64,000 bases of DNA from Sphingomonas spermidinifaciens (GTDB taxonomy: Bacteria > Pseudomonadota > Alphaproteobacteria > Sphingomonadales > Sphingomonadaceae). The stretch spans positions 1,426,001 to 1,490,000 of the forward strand of contig NZ_NWMW01000001.1 of NCBI RefSeq assembly GCF_002351485.1, in the 5' to 3' direction. The position numbers and the translations under genes were made by a program. The notes beneath the pieces were generated by a model, which made no database searches, had not been told where the DNA came from, and was given only the letters and a program-made list of their open reading frames with translations. This document shows, one piece after another, positions 1 to 8,597 of the stretch; within the stretch, counting starts at the first letter, position 1; each line of letters opens with the position of its first letter.

Positions 1-524
1 GGGGAGATGTAGAGCCCCGAGCGATAGAAGCGCCAGCGCAGGGGAAGCGCGGCGACGAGCGGATGGTGCCGCCGCCGTGCCGCTCGCACCGGCTCGCCGC
101 GCCGCCCGGCCCGCACCGCGCCCAGCGATTCGCGGAGCATCAGCCCGCCGACCGATCCCAGCATGACGACATAGAGGATCGAGATGACCGTATCGATCAG
201 GCCGCGCGCGCGCAGCACCTCGAACAGCCAGGCACCGACCAGCGATCCGACGACGCCGCCCGCCACCATCACCCCGCCCATCTGGTAGTCGACGCCCTTG
301 CGCCGTGCATGGGCGAACACCCCCGAGACGCTGGCGCCCGTCACCTGGCTCGCCGCGGACGCCGCCGCCACAGTCGGCGGGATGCCGTAGAAGATGAGGA
401 GCGGCGTCGTCAGAAAGCCGCCGCCGACCCCGAACATGCCCGAGAGCCAGCCGACGCCGAAGCCCAGCGCGACGATCACCAGCGCGTTCACCGACAGATT
501 CGCGATCGGAAGATAAAGGTCCAT
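1..524 (-). CDS. TauE/SafE family membrane permease (C-terminus outside the window)
   Basis: This open reading frame runs off the left edge of the window and starts at the ATG at 524. The visible 174 residues begin MDLYLPIANLSVNALVIVAL. They contain the family hallmark GMFGVGGGFLTTPLL (about residues 30-44), followed by a second hydrophobic hairpin (GGVMVAGGVVGSLVGAWLF) and a third (TVISILYVVMLGSVGGLML). This GVGGG-plus-helices layout is typical of TauE/SafE (DUF81) permeases, which export sulfite, sulfonates or other small organic anions across the inner membrane. The substrate cannot be read from sequence. It is divergent from the glycosyltransferase gene to its right. The remaining helices lie outside the window. 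Confidence 0.85.
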   Translation of the reverse strand, partial: MDLYLPIANLSVNALVIVALGFGVGWLSGMFGVGGGFLTTPLLIFYGIPPTVAAASAASQVTGASVSGVFAHARRKGVDYQMGGVMVAGGVVGSLVGAWLFEVLRARGLIDTVISILYVVMLGSVGGLMLRESLGAVRAGRRGEPVRAARRRHHPLVAALPLRWRFYRSGLYIS

Positions 525-630
525 CGGCACCCGTCGAACGCTGGAGCCTTCCTGCTAGGCCAGCGGGACGGCAAAGAAAACCCGCGGCGGTGCGTGCGCA
601 GGGAACTTGTCTTTAATCCGAATTAGTCAA

Positions 631-2067
631 ATGCTCCGCCAAATCCGAATCGGCTTGGGGGCAGGCCGCGTGGGTGACGGCGAATGGCTGGTGCCGCTGC
701 TGGGCGCGGCGGTGCATGAGGCGATGTTGTTCGCCGCGATCGGCTTCGCGCTCGGCGGGTTCGACGATCTACTCGTCGATGCCCTGTTCCTGATCCGCCT
801 TGTCGGCCGCAAGTTGCGCGGGGTGGAGCCGCCGACGCTCGCCGAACTCGACCCGCCGCGCGATCCGATGCGCCCGCTCGCCGTGTTCGTCGCCGCCTGG
901 GACGAGAGCACGGTGATCGGGGCGATGCTGCGAACGGCATGCTCGCGTTTCGCCGGGCCGGACTGGCGACTTTACGTCGGCGCCTACCCCAACGATCGGG
1001 CGACGATCGACGTCGTCGCGGATATCGCGGCGACCGACGACCGTGTCCGCCTCGTCATCGGCGAGCAGCCGGGACCGACGACCAAGGCCGACTGTCTCAA
1101 TACGATCTGGCAGGCGATGTGCGCCGACGAGGCGACCGACGGCACGCGCGTCCGCGCCGTCGTGCTGCACGATGCCGAGGACGTGGTCCATCGCGGCGAG
1201 CTTGCGGTCTATGCGCATTATCTGGATGCCGGCGCCGATGTGGTGCAGCTGCCGGTCCTGCCGCTCATCGACCAGCAGTCGCGCCTGGTCGCCGGCCATT
1301 ATGCCGACGAGTTTGCGGAGGCGCACGCGAAACAGATGCTGGTGCGCCAGACGCTCGGTGCGGCGATGCCGCTGGCGGGCACCGGCTGCGCGATCGACCG
1401 CGACATGCTTGCGCGCGTGGCGGCGGCGCGCGGCGGCCTGCCCTTCGATCCGGGATCGCTGACCGAGGATTACGAACTGGGCCTGACGATCGGCCGGCTG
1501 GGCGGGCGGGCGGCATTCGTGCGCGTGCTCGACGGCCCGGCGCCGGTAGCGGTGCGCGCCTTCTTTCCCGCCACGCTGACGGCATCGGTTCGCCAGAAGG
1601 CGCGCTGGATGACCGGCATCGCGCTCGCCGGTTGGGACCGAACGGGCTGGGGCCGTCCGCTCGCGCTCGGCGACCACTGGATGCGGATGCGCGACCGGCG
1701 CGCGATCCTGGCGGTGCTGGTGCTCGCCGCCGCCTATGTCTCGCTCGCCGGATGGGGGCTTCTCGCGGCGGTCCACGCTTGGCGCGGCACGGGCGCGGCG
1801 CCGCTCGACCCAGTGCTTGAATGGCTGCTGGGGGCCAATGCCGTACTGCTCGGCTGGCGGCTGATCGTGCGCGCGGCGTTCGTCGGCACGGCCTATGGCC
1901 GCGTCGAGGCGGCGCTGTCGGTGCCGCGCATGGCGGTGGCGAACCTCGTCGCGCTGCTCGCTGCGCGGCGCGCGATCTGGCGCTATGTCGGACTGCTGCG
2001 CGGCCGGGCGCTGACCTGGGACAAGACCGTGCATCATTTTCCCGACCTCGCGCGCGAGCGGGCGTGA
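631..2067 (+). CDS. NfrB-like membrane glycosyltransferase (family 2)
   Basis: The protein has an N-terminal hydrophobic segment (HEAMLFAAIGFALGG), a cytoplasmic GT-2 catalytic domain and two or three C-terminal membrane helices (LAVLVLAAAYVSLAGWGLL onward). Catalytic signatures are visible: an acidic DAED cluster in VVLHDAEDVV, TEDYELG, and the processive-type QKARWMTG (QxxRW). This matches the family of E. coli NfrB, which makes a secreted glycan and is needed for phage N4 adsorption. The start is uncertain: TTG 607, ATG 631 and GTG 670 are all in frame, and GTG 670 has a G-rich stretch upstream. The stop overlaps the next gene by GTGA, so the two are probably translationally coupled. The E. 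coli partner NfrA, with its TPR region, is absent. Confidence 0.8.
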   Translation: MLRQIRIGLGAGRVGDGEWLVPLLGAAVHEAMLFAAIGFALGGFDDLLVDALFLIRLVGRKLRGVEPPTLAELDPPRDPMRPLAVFVAAWDESTVIGAMLRTACSRFAGPDWRLYVGAYPNDRATIDVVADIAATDDRVRLVIGEQPGPTTKADCLNTIWQAMCADEATDGTRVRAVVLHDAEDVVHRGELAVYAHYLDAGADVVQLPVLPLIDQQSRLVAGHYADEFAEAHAKQMLVRQTLGAAMPLAGTGCAIDRDMLARVAAARGGLPFDPGSLTEDYELGLTIGRLGGRAAFVRVLDGPAPVAVRAFFPATLTASVRQKARWMTGIALAGWDRTGWGRPLALGDHWMRMRDRRAILAVLVLAAAYVSLAGWGLLAAVHAWRGTGAAPLDPVLEWLLGANAVLLGWRLIVRAAFVGTAYGRVEAALSVPRMAVANLVALLAARRAIWRYVGLLRGRALTWDKTVHHFPDLARERA

Positions 2068-3113
2068 GCGCACGCGCTGGCCGACCCTTGCGCTTCCTCG
2101 TCGCCGTTCTCAGCGGCTGGGCGGCGCTGCGCGTGGCGATCCTCCTGCCCGAGGCGGCGGAGCTCAGCGGGCTGGTGGTCGCCGAGGCCGCGCCCGCGAG
2201 TCCGTCGATCGCCTCGCTACCACCGCGGATGCTGGGTGACTGGGCAGGCCTGCCGCCATCGTCGAAGTCGCGCGCCGCGCCGCGCATCCCCGCCCAGTCG
2301 GAGGTCGCCGCCAACGCGGCCCCGCCGATCGGCCGCTCGGTCGCACTGGCGCTGATCGCGCGCGTCGGGTTCGGTGAGCCGCAACGGCGGGCGCAGCCGA
2401 CACTCGGGGCACCGTATCTTCCCGCCGCGCGATCGGCGGGCCGCGCGCCGCCGCGACCGTTCGCGGCAGCCCCGCGGCTGTCGGGATCGGGCTGGCTGGC
2501 GCTGCGCGACGGCGACGGCGGCGGCGGCCAGAGCCTCGGCCCCGGTGGACAGCTTGGCGGGTCGCAGGGCGGCGTACGGCTGCGGTACGCGCTTGGCGCG
2601 GCGCGGACGTTGGCGCTCTCGGCCCGCTTCTCGGCACCCCTGGAAGGGCCCGGGCACGAGGCGGCCCTCGGCCTCGAATGGCGCCCCCACGGTGTACCAG
2701 TCGCGCTGATCGCCGAGCAGCGGATCGGGATTGACGGCACGCCCGGCGGTCCCGCGCTGCTCGCGGTCGGCGGCCTTGCGCCTCGGCCGATCGTCGCCGG
2801 CTTCAATCTCGAGGGCTATGCGCAGGCGGGCGGCGTCCTGCGCGGCGGCAGTGCCCAGCCGTTCGCTGACGGTGCGCTGCGGCTCGCGGCGCCGGTCGCC
2901 AATGCCGGCCGCGCGGGCGAGGTGACGCTGGGGCTCGGCGCTTGGGGCGGGGCGCAGCGCGATGCGCAGCGGCTCGACACCGGCCCTTCGGCCGCGATCG
3001 CGCTGCCGATCGGCGACCGTCGGCTGCGCCTGACGCTCGACTGGCGCCAGCGCGTCGCCGGGCGCGCCCGGCCGGGCTCGGGCCTGGCGCTGACGCTCGG
3101 CAGCGACTTCTGA
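2064..3113 (+). CDS. Uncharacterised probable outer-membrane protein downstream of the glycosyltransferase
   Basis: The gene starts at a GTG inside the stop of the glycosyltransferase (GTGA overlap). The 349-residue product has an N-terminal hydrophobic segment, then a low-complexity Ala/Pro-rich stretch to about residue 140. From there it alternates short amphipathic strands rich in Gly, Ala and Arg (for example ALGLEWRPHGVPVALIAEQR), ending LALTLGSDF with a terminal Phe, as outer-membrane barrels do. The C-terminal part resembles the barrel-like tail of NfrA-type proteins. Inference: it could be the outer-membrane partner that exports or anchors the glycan made by the upstream enzyme. No confident family was recognised. 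Confidence 0.55.
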   Translation: MSARAGRPLRFLVAVLSGWAALRVAILLPEAAELSGLVVAEAAPASPSIASLPPRMLGDWAGLPPSSKSRAAPRIPAQSEVAANAAPPIGRSVALALIARVGFGEPQRRAQPTLGAPYLPAARSAGRAPPRPFAAAPRLSGSGWLALRDGDGGGGQSLGPGGQLGGSQGGVRLRYALGAARTLALSARFSAPLEGPGHEAALGLEWRPHGVPVALIAEQRIGIDGTPGGPALLAVGGLAPRPIVAGFNLEGYAQAGGVLRGGSAQPFADGALRLAAPVANAGRAGEVTLGLGAWGGAQRDAQRLDTGPSAAIALPIGDRRLRLTLDWRQRVAGRARPGSGLALTLGSDF

Positions 3114-3141
3114 ACCATCCGGGCGACGGCGCGTTACGCCG

Positions 3142-3213
3142 CCGGTCCCAACCCCTTTCGGGACCGGTGCCTGTCGCGCACCGGCCGCGTCGGTGCGTAT
3201 CTCCGACGCGGCC
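3142..3213. terminator. Two stacked hairpins between convergent genes
   Basis: Two perfect inverted repeats lie between the stops of two convergent genes. The first has an 8-bp stem, CCGGTCCC (3142-3149) with GGGACCGG (3160-3167). The second has an 11-bp stem, GGCCGCGTCGG (3183-3193) with CCGACGCGGCC (3203-3213). Neither has a clear T-tract, but the position suggests a bidirectional transcription barrier. Confidence 0.55.
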
Positions 3214-3224
3214 GTTCGGCTTCC

Positions 3225-3752
3225 TTAGAAGTAGAAACCGCGGATCACATCGACCACCACACCGCGGCGATAGTCGATCAGCACCACGTCGTCATAATGC
3301 CGGATCCAGCGCTGGTTCGCGCGCACCGCGGGCAGACGATAGCGATAGGGATCGTTGATCCAGTAGCGCTGGCCATAATAGACCGGCGCGATCCGCACGC
3401 CCGGCCGCCACTGATTGTAGCGAAACGGCGCACGCCAGTTACCGCGGGCATAGAGCGCGCGATTGCGACCGCGCCAGTCACGCCAGTCGTTGCGGCCCCA
3501 GGCGCGCGCCTGACGGAAGTCGCGGCGATCCTCGCGAAGTTCGCGCTGCGCCTGACGGACGTCGCGGCGCTCGCGCCGGATGTCGCGGCGGTCGCCGTAA
3601 CGCTGTGCCTGGCGAAGCTCGCGGCGCTCCTCGCGGACGTCGCGGCGGCTATCCTGGACCTCGCGCCATGACTGGGCGCTGGCAACGCCCGGTACCGCCA
3701 GGGACGGGATCGCCACGGCGGCCATCAGGGCAGTGGTGATGAGCTTGCGCAT
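3225..3752 (-). CDS. RcnB family periplasmic protein
   Basis: The start at ATG 3752 is chosen because GGAGG lies about 8 bases upstream and the product then begins with a clean signal peptide (MRKLITTALMAAVAIPSLAV, cleavage near VASAQS). The mature N-terminal half is an extreme Arg/Asp/Glu-rich repeat built on RRDxRxERRxxRQ units. The C-terminal half contains the RcnB-like signature (YRLPAVRANQRWIRHYDDVVLID and a following I/V-rich turn). E. coli RcnB is a periplasmic protein linked to Ni/Co homeostasis; the charged-repeat version is common in sphingomonads and its ligand is unknown. Length 175 aa. It is a single gene, with hairpins downstream. Confidence 0.75.
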   Translation of the reverse strand: MRKLITTALMAAVAIPSLAVPGVASAQSWREVQDSRRDVREERRELRQAQRYGDRRDIRRERRDVRQAQRELREDRRDFRQARAWGRNDWRDWRGRNRALYARGNWRAPFRYNQWRPGVRIAPVYYGQRYWINDPYRYRLPAVRANQRWIRHYDDVVLIDYRRGVVVDVIRGFYF

Positions 3753-3879
3753 CTTGTGTTCCTCCATGTTCTGCCCCCGGATGCGCTGCCGACGAGTCGG
3801 CAGTGCATCGGTGCTGGGGCCGTCATGGAGCCCGGCCACTGAACCGGCCGGGAACGTCGCTGTCAGCTTCGCGAAAGGA

Positions 3880-4353
3880 TCAGGGGCCGTTGCCGCCCCC
3901 GCCGCCCGGCGCGCCCGCGGCGCCGACGGTGCCGATATTGCCGAACAGCTCCTGGAAGAAGCTCTTCTCGCGGCCGAGCGTCGGCGTCTTCTTCGAGGTG
4001 GGGTTGACCGAGGCGACCTGCTCCATTCCCATCCGGTCGATGCTGCTGACGGTGCCGTTCGGGTCGAAGCGGATGCGCAGCGTCGTCTGTGCCTTGGGCT
4101 GGGGATTGTTGAAGGCGAGGTTGCGGCTGTCGCGCGCGACGTAATACCACTCGCCCTCGTCGAACTGGCCGGTCAGCGTTGGCTTGCCGAGCGTGCGCAG
4201 CACCGATTCGCGATTGTCGACGCCCGGCTGGACCGAGTTCACCAGATCGGCGTCGATCACATAGCCCTGATGGCTCCGAAGCGGCGCGCAGGCGCTCGCC
4301 GCGACCGAAAGGGCCAGCAGCGTCGCGATCGCACGGGGACCGGTGGGCGCCAT
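3880..4353 (-). CDS. bamE: Outer membrane protein assembly factor BamE (SmpA/OmlA lipoprotein)
   Basis: ATG 4353 is preferred because AGGAG precedes it and the protein then opens with a lipoprotein signal ending LSVAASAC (lipid-modified Cys at about residue 22). The SmpA/OmlA core follows: GYVIDADLVNSVQPGVDNRE, VLRTLGKPT, GEWYYVARDSR and LRIRFDPNGTVSSID. BamE is a small lipoprotein of the BAM complex that folds outer-membrane beta-barrels. The Gly-rich tail (GAAGAPGGGGGNGP) is an alphaproteobacterial extension. It is divergent from the cytochrome bc1 chaperone gene. Confidence 0.88.
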   Translation of the reverse strand: MAPTGPRAIATLLALSVAASACAPLRSHQGYVIDADLVNSVQPGVDNRESVLRTLGKPTLTGQFDEGEWYYVARDSRNLAFNNPQPKAQTTLRIRFDPNGTVSSIDRMGMEQVASVNPTSKKTPTLGREKSFFQELFGNIGTVGAAGAPGGGGGNGP

Positions 4354-4474
4354 CGAAATCTCCTGAACAGCAAGCACAAGCAACGCCGCGCCCGGTTGCG
4401 ATTGCATCGGGCGCGATGCGCCTCAATATGCGGGGCGGGCGCGCCGAACAAGGGCGTGCGGATCAGGGACGGTG

Positions 4475-4987
4475 ATGGGACTTCTGCAACGCCTTTTCGG
4501 CTCGGCGCCTCCACGCGAGGGTGAGCCACTCTATGCAGCGATCGTGGCGCGCGCCCGCGCGGCGCACTGGTATGTCGAGGGCGGCGTGCCCGACACGATC
4601 GACGGTCGCTTCGACATGGTCGCCGCAGTGCTGGCGATGGTGCTGCTGCGGCTGGAGACCGAGGGGGAGCGCGCAGCGTCGCTGTCGGCCTCGCTCGCCG
4701 AATGCTTCATCGAGGACATGGACGTGCAGCTTCGCCAGCAGGGCGTCGGCGACATCATGGTCGGCAAGCATATCGGCAAGATGATGGGGATGCTCGGCGG
4801 CCGGCTGGGCGCATACCGCGACGGGCTGGCGGCGGGCGACCTTGGCCCCGCTTTGGTGCGCAACGTCTGGCGCGGCGAGCCGCCCGAGCCGCAGGCGCTG
4901 GCGCATGTGCGGGATCATCTGGTCGGCTTCCGCGGCGATCTGGACGGCATGGGCGTCGATCGGCTGCGCGAGGGCGTACTGCCGTGA
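4475..4987 (+). CDS. Ubiquinol-cytochrome c chaperone family protein (CBP3-like)
   Basis: The 170-residue product starts MGLLQRLFGSAPPREGEPLY and carries the CBP3/UQCC1-type alpha-helical core: LYAAIVARARAAHWYVEGGVPDTIDGRFDM, ECFIEDMDVQLRQQGVGDIMVGKHIGKMMG and a C-terminal helix. The family assists cytochrome b/bc1 complex assembly in mitochondria and Alphaproteobacteria. A GTG at 4472 directly precedes the chosen ATG, and AGGGAC lies 5-10 bases upstream. The stop overlaps the start of the next gene (GTGA), giving the chaperone-DUF177 pair that is common in sphingomonads. Confidence 0.85.
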   Translation: MGLLQRLFGSAPPREGEPLYAAIVARARAAHWYVEGGVPDTIDGRFDMVAAVLAMVLLRLETEGERAASLSASLAECFIEDMDVQLRQQGVGDIMVGKHIGKMMGMLGGRLGAYRDGLAAGDLGPALVRNVWRGEPPEPQALAHVRDHLVGFRGDLDGMGVDRLREGVLP

Positions 4988-5508
4988 CGCCCGAATTCTC
5001 GCGCCCGCTTCGCCTCGACCAGATCGGCGCGGGCGACCACAAGCAGTCGATCGAGGCCGACAAGGCCGAGCGGGCGGCGCTTGCGCGGCGCTTCGAGCTG
5101 ATCTCGGTCGATCGCATCCACGCCGATTATGCCGTGCGCCGCGACGCCGCGGGCGTGCTCGCGACCGGCCGGCTGACGGGCGCCGTCGTACAGGCGTGCG
5201 TCGCCACCGGCGCGCCGGTCCCCGCGACGATCGACGAGCCCTTCACCCTCCGCTTCCTGCCCGAGCCCGGCGACGACGCCCCCGAGGAGGTCGAGCTGGG
5301 CGAGGCCGATTGCGACACGATGTTCTACACCGGCAGCGCGATCGATCTGGGCGAGGCGGCGGCGGAGACGCTGGCGCTGGCGCTCGACCCCTTCCCGCGC
5401 GCGCGCGGCGCCGATGCAGCGCTGCGCGACGCGGGCGTCGTCGGCGAGGAGGAGGCGCAGCCGCTGTCGGGTCTCGCCGCCGCGCTCAAGGAAAAGCTCG
5501 GCAAATAG
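4984..5508 (+). CDS. YceD family protein (DUF177)
   Basis: The GTG start overlaps the stop of the chaperone gene. The product, 174 aa, shows the YceD/DUF177 layout: FSRPLRLDQIG at the N-terminus, a central ACVATGAPVPATIDEPFTLRF with the conserved Cys-containing C(V/L)xTxxPxxxxxxxxF pattern, then an acidic block and a C-terminal region with LALALDPFPRARGAD. YceD/DUF177 proteins are linked to large-subunit rRNA accumulation and membrane lipid balance; the exact role here is unknown. It is usually upstream of rpmF or plsX, but here the next gene is convergent (type I secretion adaptor). Confidence 0.85.
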   Translation: MTPEFSRPLRLDQIGAGDHKQSIEADKAERAALARRFELISVDRIHADYAVRRDAAGVLATGRLTGAVVQACVATGAPVPATIDEPFTLRFLPEPGDDAPEEVELGEADCDTMFYTGSAIDLGEAAAETLALALDPFPRARGADAALRDAGVVGEEEAQPLSGLAAALKEKLGK

Positions 5509-5509
5509 C

Positions 5510-6850
5510 CTATTCGCGGAACGCCCGCTCGCTCAGGCGGGTGATCGGCGTGAAGATGTAGCTGAGCACCGAACGCTTGTCGCCGAGCAGGCTCGCTTCG
5601 ACGGTCATCCCCGGCCCGAGCGGCAGGGTCTCGCCGCGCGGCCCCTTCATCGTCGCGCCGTCGGCCTGCACCTTGACGATATAGTGGCTCTCGCCGGTCC
5701 GCTCCTCGACCACCGCGTCGGGCGAGATCGTCGCCACGCGGCCGTCCATCGAACCGTAGATCGCCGAATCATAGGCCGAGACGTTGATCCGCGCGGGCTG
5801 GTTCAGCCGGACGAACCCGATATCCTTGGGACTGACCATCACCTCGACCATCAGCAGATCCTCGCTCGGCACCAGTTCGACCAGCGGCGCGCCCGCGCCA
5901 ACGCTGCCGCCGACGGTCGACACGAGCACGCGGTTGATGCGCCCGCCGAGCGGCGCCGTCACCGTCGAGCGGCGCACCGCGTCGGCGAGCGCCGGGGTGA
6001 CGCTGCGCTTCGCCGCCATGTCGGCCTGCGCGGCCGCGAGCTCGCTGGCGGCGGTGGCGCGCCAGTCCTGCCGCACCTGGTTGAGCGCCGAGCGCGCCTC
6101 GGCGACGCTCGCCTGCGCGCGGGCGATCGCTGCTTGCGCCGCGGCCATGTCGCTGCGCGCGACCGCCGCGTTGTTCTCAAGGGTGACGAGCTGGAGCCGC
6201 GGCTCGATTCCGCGCTCGACCAGCGGACGGATCAGGCCAACCTGCTGATCGAGACTGCGCAGCGCCGCCGCGCGCGATTCGTAAGTCGCCTGCGCCTCGG
6301 CCACCGCGCGCTGCCACTGATTAACGCGTGCCTGCCCCGCGGCGGTCGCGCTGGCGAGATCGGCCATGCGGCTGGCGTGGAGCGAGCGCTCGATCGCCAC
6401 CTGCTCGGCAACGGTAGGATCGGCGGCGGCGGGATAGCGCGGCTCGCGCCCCATCACCTCGGCCGACAGGCGCGCGATCTTGGCCTGAAGCGCGCCGACC
6501 GTCACCTCGTTGGTGCCGAGCTCGGCACCGCTGCGCGTCGGGTCGAGGCGGATCAGCGCCTGCCCCTTCCTCACGACGTCGCCCGCCTTGACAAGGATCG
6601 CCTCGACGATCCCCCCTTCGAGGTTCGAGACGACCTGAAGCCGCGATCCCGGCACGATCCGGCCCGAGGCGCGGACCGTGCGGTCGATCTGCGTCAGCCC
6701 CGCCCAGGCGACGAACAGTGCGAAAAAGGCTGCGATCGTCCACAGGAGGATGTTCGACGCCGCCTTTGGCCGGATCGCGCCGACCCGGTCCTCCAGGCGC
6801 ACCACCCCGCGAGGCTCGATCGGCACGGGCAGCGAGGGTTCCATGTTCAT
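5510..6850 (-). CDS. HlyD family type I secretion periplasmic adaptor subunit
   Basis: This is a 446-residue membrane-fusion protein. A cytoplasmic N-terminal stretch and one membrane helix (LLWTIAAFFALFVAWAGL, about residues 35-53) are followed by a lipoyl half-motif (GRIVPGSRLQVVSNLEGGIVEAILVKAGDVVRKG), a long coiled-coil rich in Ala/Gln/Arg, the second lipoyl half (PLGGRINRVLVSTVGG) and a C-terminal beta-barrel ending ITRLSERAFRE. It bridges the ABC exporter and TolC in type I secretion. It is the last gene of the operon tolC-like, ABC, hlyD; the gap to the ABC gene is 16 bases. Confidence 0.92.
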   Translation of the reverse strand: MNMEPSLPVPIEPRGVVRLEDRVGAIRPKAASNILLWTIAAFFALFVAWAGLTQIDRTVRASGRIVPGSRLQVVSNLEGGIVEAILVKAGDVVRKGQALIRLDPTRSGAELGTNEVTVGALQAKIARLSAEVMGREPRYPAAADPTVAEQVAIERSLHASRMADLASATAAGQARVNQWQRAVAEAQATYESRAAALRSLDQQVGLIRPLVERGIEPRLQLVTLENNAAVARSDMAAAQAAIARAQASVAEARSALNQVRQDWRATAASELAAAQADMAAKRSVTPALADAVRRSTVTAPLGGRINRVLVSTVGGSVGAGAPLVELVPSEDLLMVEVMVSPKDIGFVRLNQPARINVSAYDSAIYGSMDGRVATISPDAVVEERTGESHYIVKVQADGATMKGPRGETLPLGPGMTVEASLLGDKRSVLSYIFTPITRLSERAFRE

Positions 6851-6866
6851 CGGCCGGCTTCCGGGA

Positions 6867-8597
6867 TCACGCCGCCGCGCGCGGGCGGCTGAGCTGTTGC
6901 AGGATCGTGTCGCGTGGGCCGTCGGCGACGACCTTGCCCGCTTCGACGATGACGATGCGGTCGGCGAGCCGCAGCAACGCTGAACGGTGGGTGATCATCA
7001 CCAGCGTGCGGCCCTTCATCTCCTCGGCCAACCGATCGATCAGCGCCGCCTCGGTCTGCGAATCCATCGCGCTGGTCGGCTCGTCGAAGATCAGGATCGG
7101 CGGCCGCCCGGCAAGCGCACGCGCGAGCGTGATCGACTGGCGCTGGCCACCCGAAAGCCCCTCCCCGCGGTCGGCGAGGATCAGGTCGTAGCCGTTGGTG
7201 ATCTGTCCCATGAAGCCGTGCGCGCCCGACAGCTGGGCGGCGCGCAGCATCTCCGCATCGTCGATGTGCGGGCGGTCGAGCGCGATGTTTTCGCGCACGC
7301 TGCCCGACAGCAGCACCGTTTCCTGAAGCGCGGTGCCGATATTGGCGCGCAGGCCATCGGGGTCGAACTGGCGAATGTCGGTGCCGTCGATCAGCACCAG
7401 CCCTTCCTGTGGCGGGTAGAGGCCGAGCATCAGCCGCGCGACGGTCGATTTGCCCGAGCCCACCCGGCCGATCAGCGCCACGCGCTGCCCCGGCTCGACG
7501 GTGAAGTTGAACTGGTCGAGCGTCTTTTCCGAAGCGCCGGGATATCTGAAGCTGACATTCTTGAGCTCGATCCGCCCCGACAGCCGGCCGGGATAGAGCG
7601 GCTGGCCGACCGGCCCCTCCGAGGGCACGGACATGAGGCCGTTGAGCTGGCGATAGGCGGTGCGCGTCGCCGAGATACGGCTCATCAGCTGCGCGATCTG
7701 CGCCAGCGGCTGGACCGCGCGCCCCGCCAGGATCGAGCAGGCGACGAGACCGCCGGTCGTCAGCTCGCGCTCGGCGATCAGGAACACGCCGAACACGACG
7801 ACGCCCATATAGGCGGCACTGTTGGCGCTGGTCGCAATCGTCACCGCGATGGTCGAGATGAGCCGCTGGCGCATCGAGCTGTCGGCATGATCGTCGATCG
7901 CCTTCAGCCAGCGCTTCTCCAAAAGCTTCTGCGCGCCAGAGGTCTTGACCATCTCGATCGAGCCGATCGATTCGACCAGCACCGACTGCTTCGACAGGCC
8001 CCCTGCCATCGACCGGGCCGACAGCCGGTCGAGCGCGGGATGGGTCAGATAACCCGCGGCGATGACGATCGGTACCAGGATCAAGGGCACGAACACGATC
8101 GGCCCGCCGATGAAGCCGATGAAGATCAGCGTCAGGACGATGAAAGGCACGTCGACGATCGCGGTCAGCGTCGCGGAGGCGAAGAAGTCGCGCAGCGTCT
8201 CGAGCTCGCGCATCAGGCCCGACAGCTGGCCCACCGATCCGCGCTTGAGGTCGAGGCGGATGCGCATCAGCCGGTCGAACACGTTGCCGCCGATCTCGCG
8301 GTCGATATCCGCGCCCGCCACATCGACGAAATAGGCGCGCAGGATACGGAGGGCAAAGTCGAAGACGAGGACGATGCCGACACCGATCGACAGTGCGGTC
8401 AGCGAATCGAAGGCGAGATTGGGGACGACCCGGTCGTAGACCGTCATCGTAAACAGCGAGACGATCAGCCCGAAAAGGTTGATCAGCACGGCCGCCAGCG
8501 CGACCTTCAGGAACAGGCCGCGATTGCGCAGCATCGGCTGCGACAGCCATTCGGCGAAGCGGGGTGGGCGCGGCGCGATGAGGTCGGGATCGCTCAT
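6867..8597 (-). CDS. Type I secretion system permease/ATPase
   Basis: This is a 576-aa ABC exporter half-transporter. The N-terminal membrane domain (first helix VALAAVLINLFGLIVSLF, six segments to about residue 330) is followed by the ATPase: Walker A GRVGSGKST, Q-loop LQETVLLSG, signature LSGGQRQ, Walker B ILIFDEPTSAMD and switch His in MITHRSALL. Only about 25 residues precede helix 1, so there is no C39 peptidase or peptidase-like domain, which points to an RTX/adhesin exporter rather than a bacteriocin exporter. Its ATG overlaps the stop of the TolC gene (ATGA), so the two are translationally coupled. Confidence 0.92.
   Translation of the reverse strand: MSDPDLIAPRPPRFAEWLSQPMLRNRGLFLKVALAAVLINLFGLIVSLFTMTVYDRVVPNLAFDSLTALSIGVGIVLVFDFALRILRAYFVDVAGADIDREIGGNVFDRLMRIRLDLKRGSVGQLSGLMRELETLRDFFASATLTAIVDVPFIVLTLIFIGFIGGPIVFVPLILVPIVIAAGYLTHPALDRLSARSMAGGLSKQSVLVESIGSIEMVKTSGAQKLLEKRWLKAIDDHADSSMRQRLISTIAVTIATSANSAAYMGVVVFGVFLIAERELTTGGLVACSILAGRAVQPLAQIAQLMSRISATRTAYRQLNGLMSVPSEGPVGQPLYPGRLSGRIELKNVSFRYPGASEKTLDQFNFTVEPGQRVALIGRVGSGKSTVARLMLGLYPPQEGLVLIDGTDIRQFDPDGLRANIGTALQETVLLSGSVRENIALDRPHIDDAEMLRAAQLSGAHGFMGQITNGYDLILADRGEGLSGGQRQSITLARALAGRPPILIFDEPTSAMDSQTEAALIDRLAEEMKGRTLVMITHRSALLRLADRIVIVEAGKVVADGPRDTILQQLSRPRAAA

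Noticed and set aside
2064..3113. Prophage or phage-related island suggested by the NfrB-like gene
   Set aside because: NfrB is a host envelope glycosyltransferase named from phage adsorption; no phage structural, integrase or lysis gene is nearby.
6847..8550. A long minus-strand frame overlapping the ABC exporter in another register
   Set aside because: The in-register frame carries all ABC motifs; this one is Arg/Ala/Gly/Pro noise.
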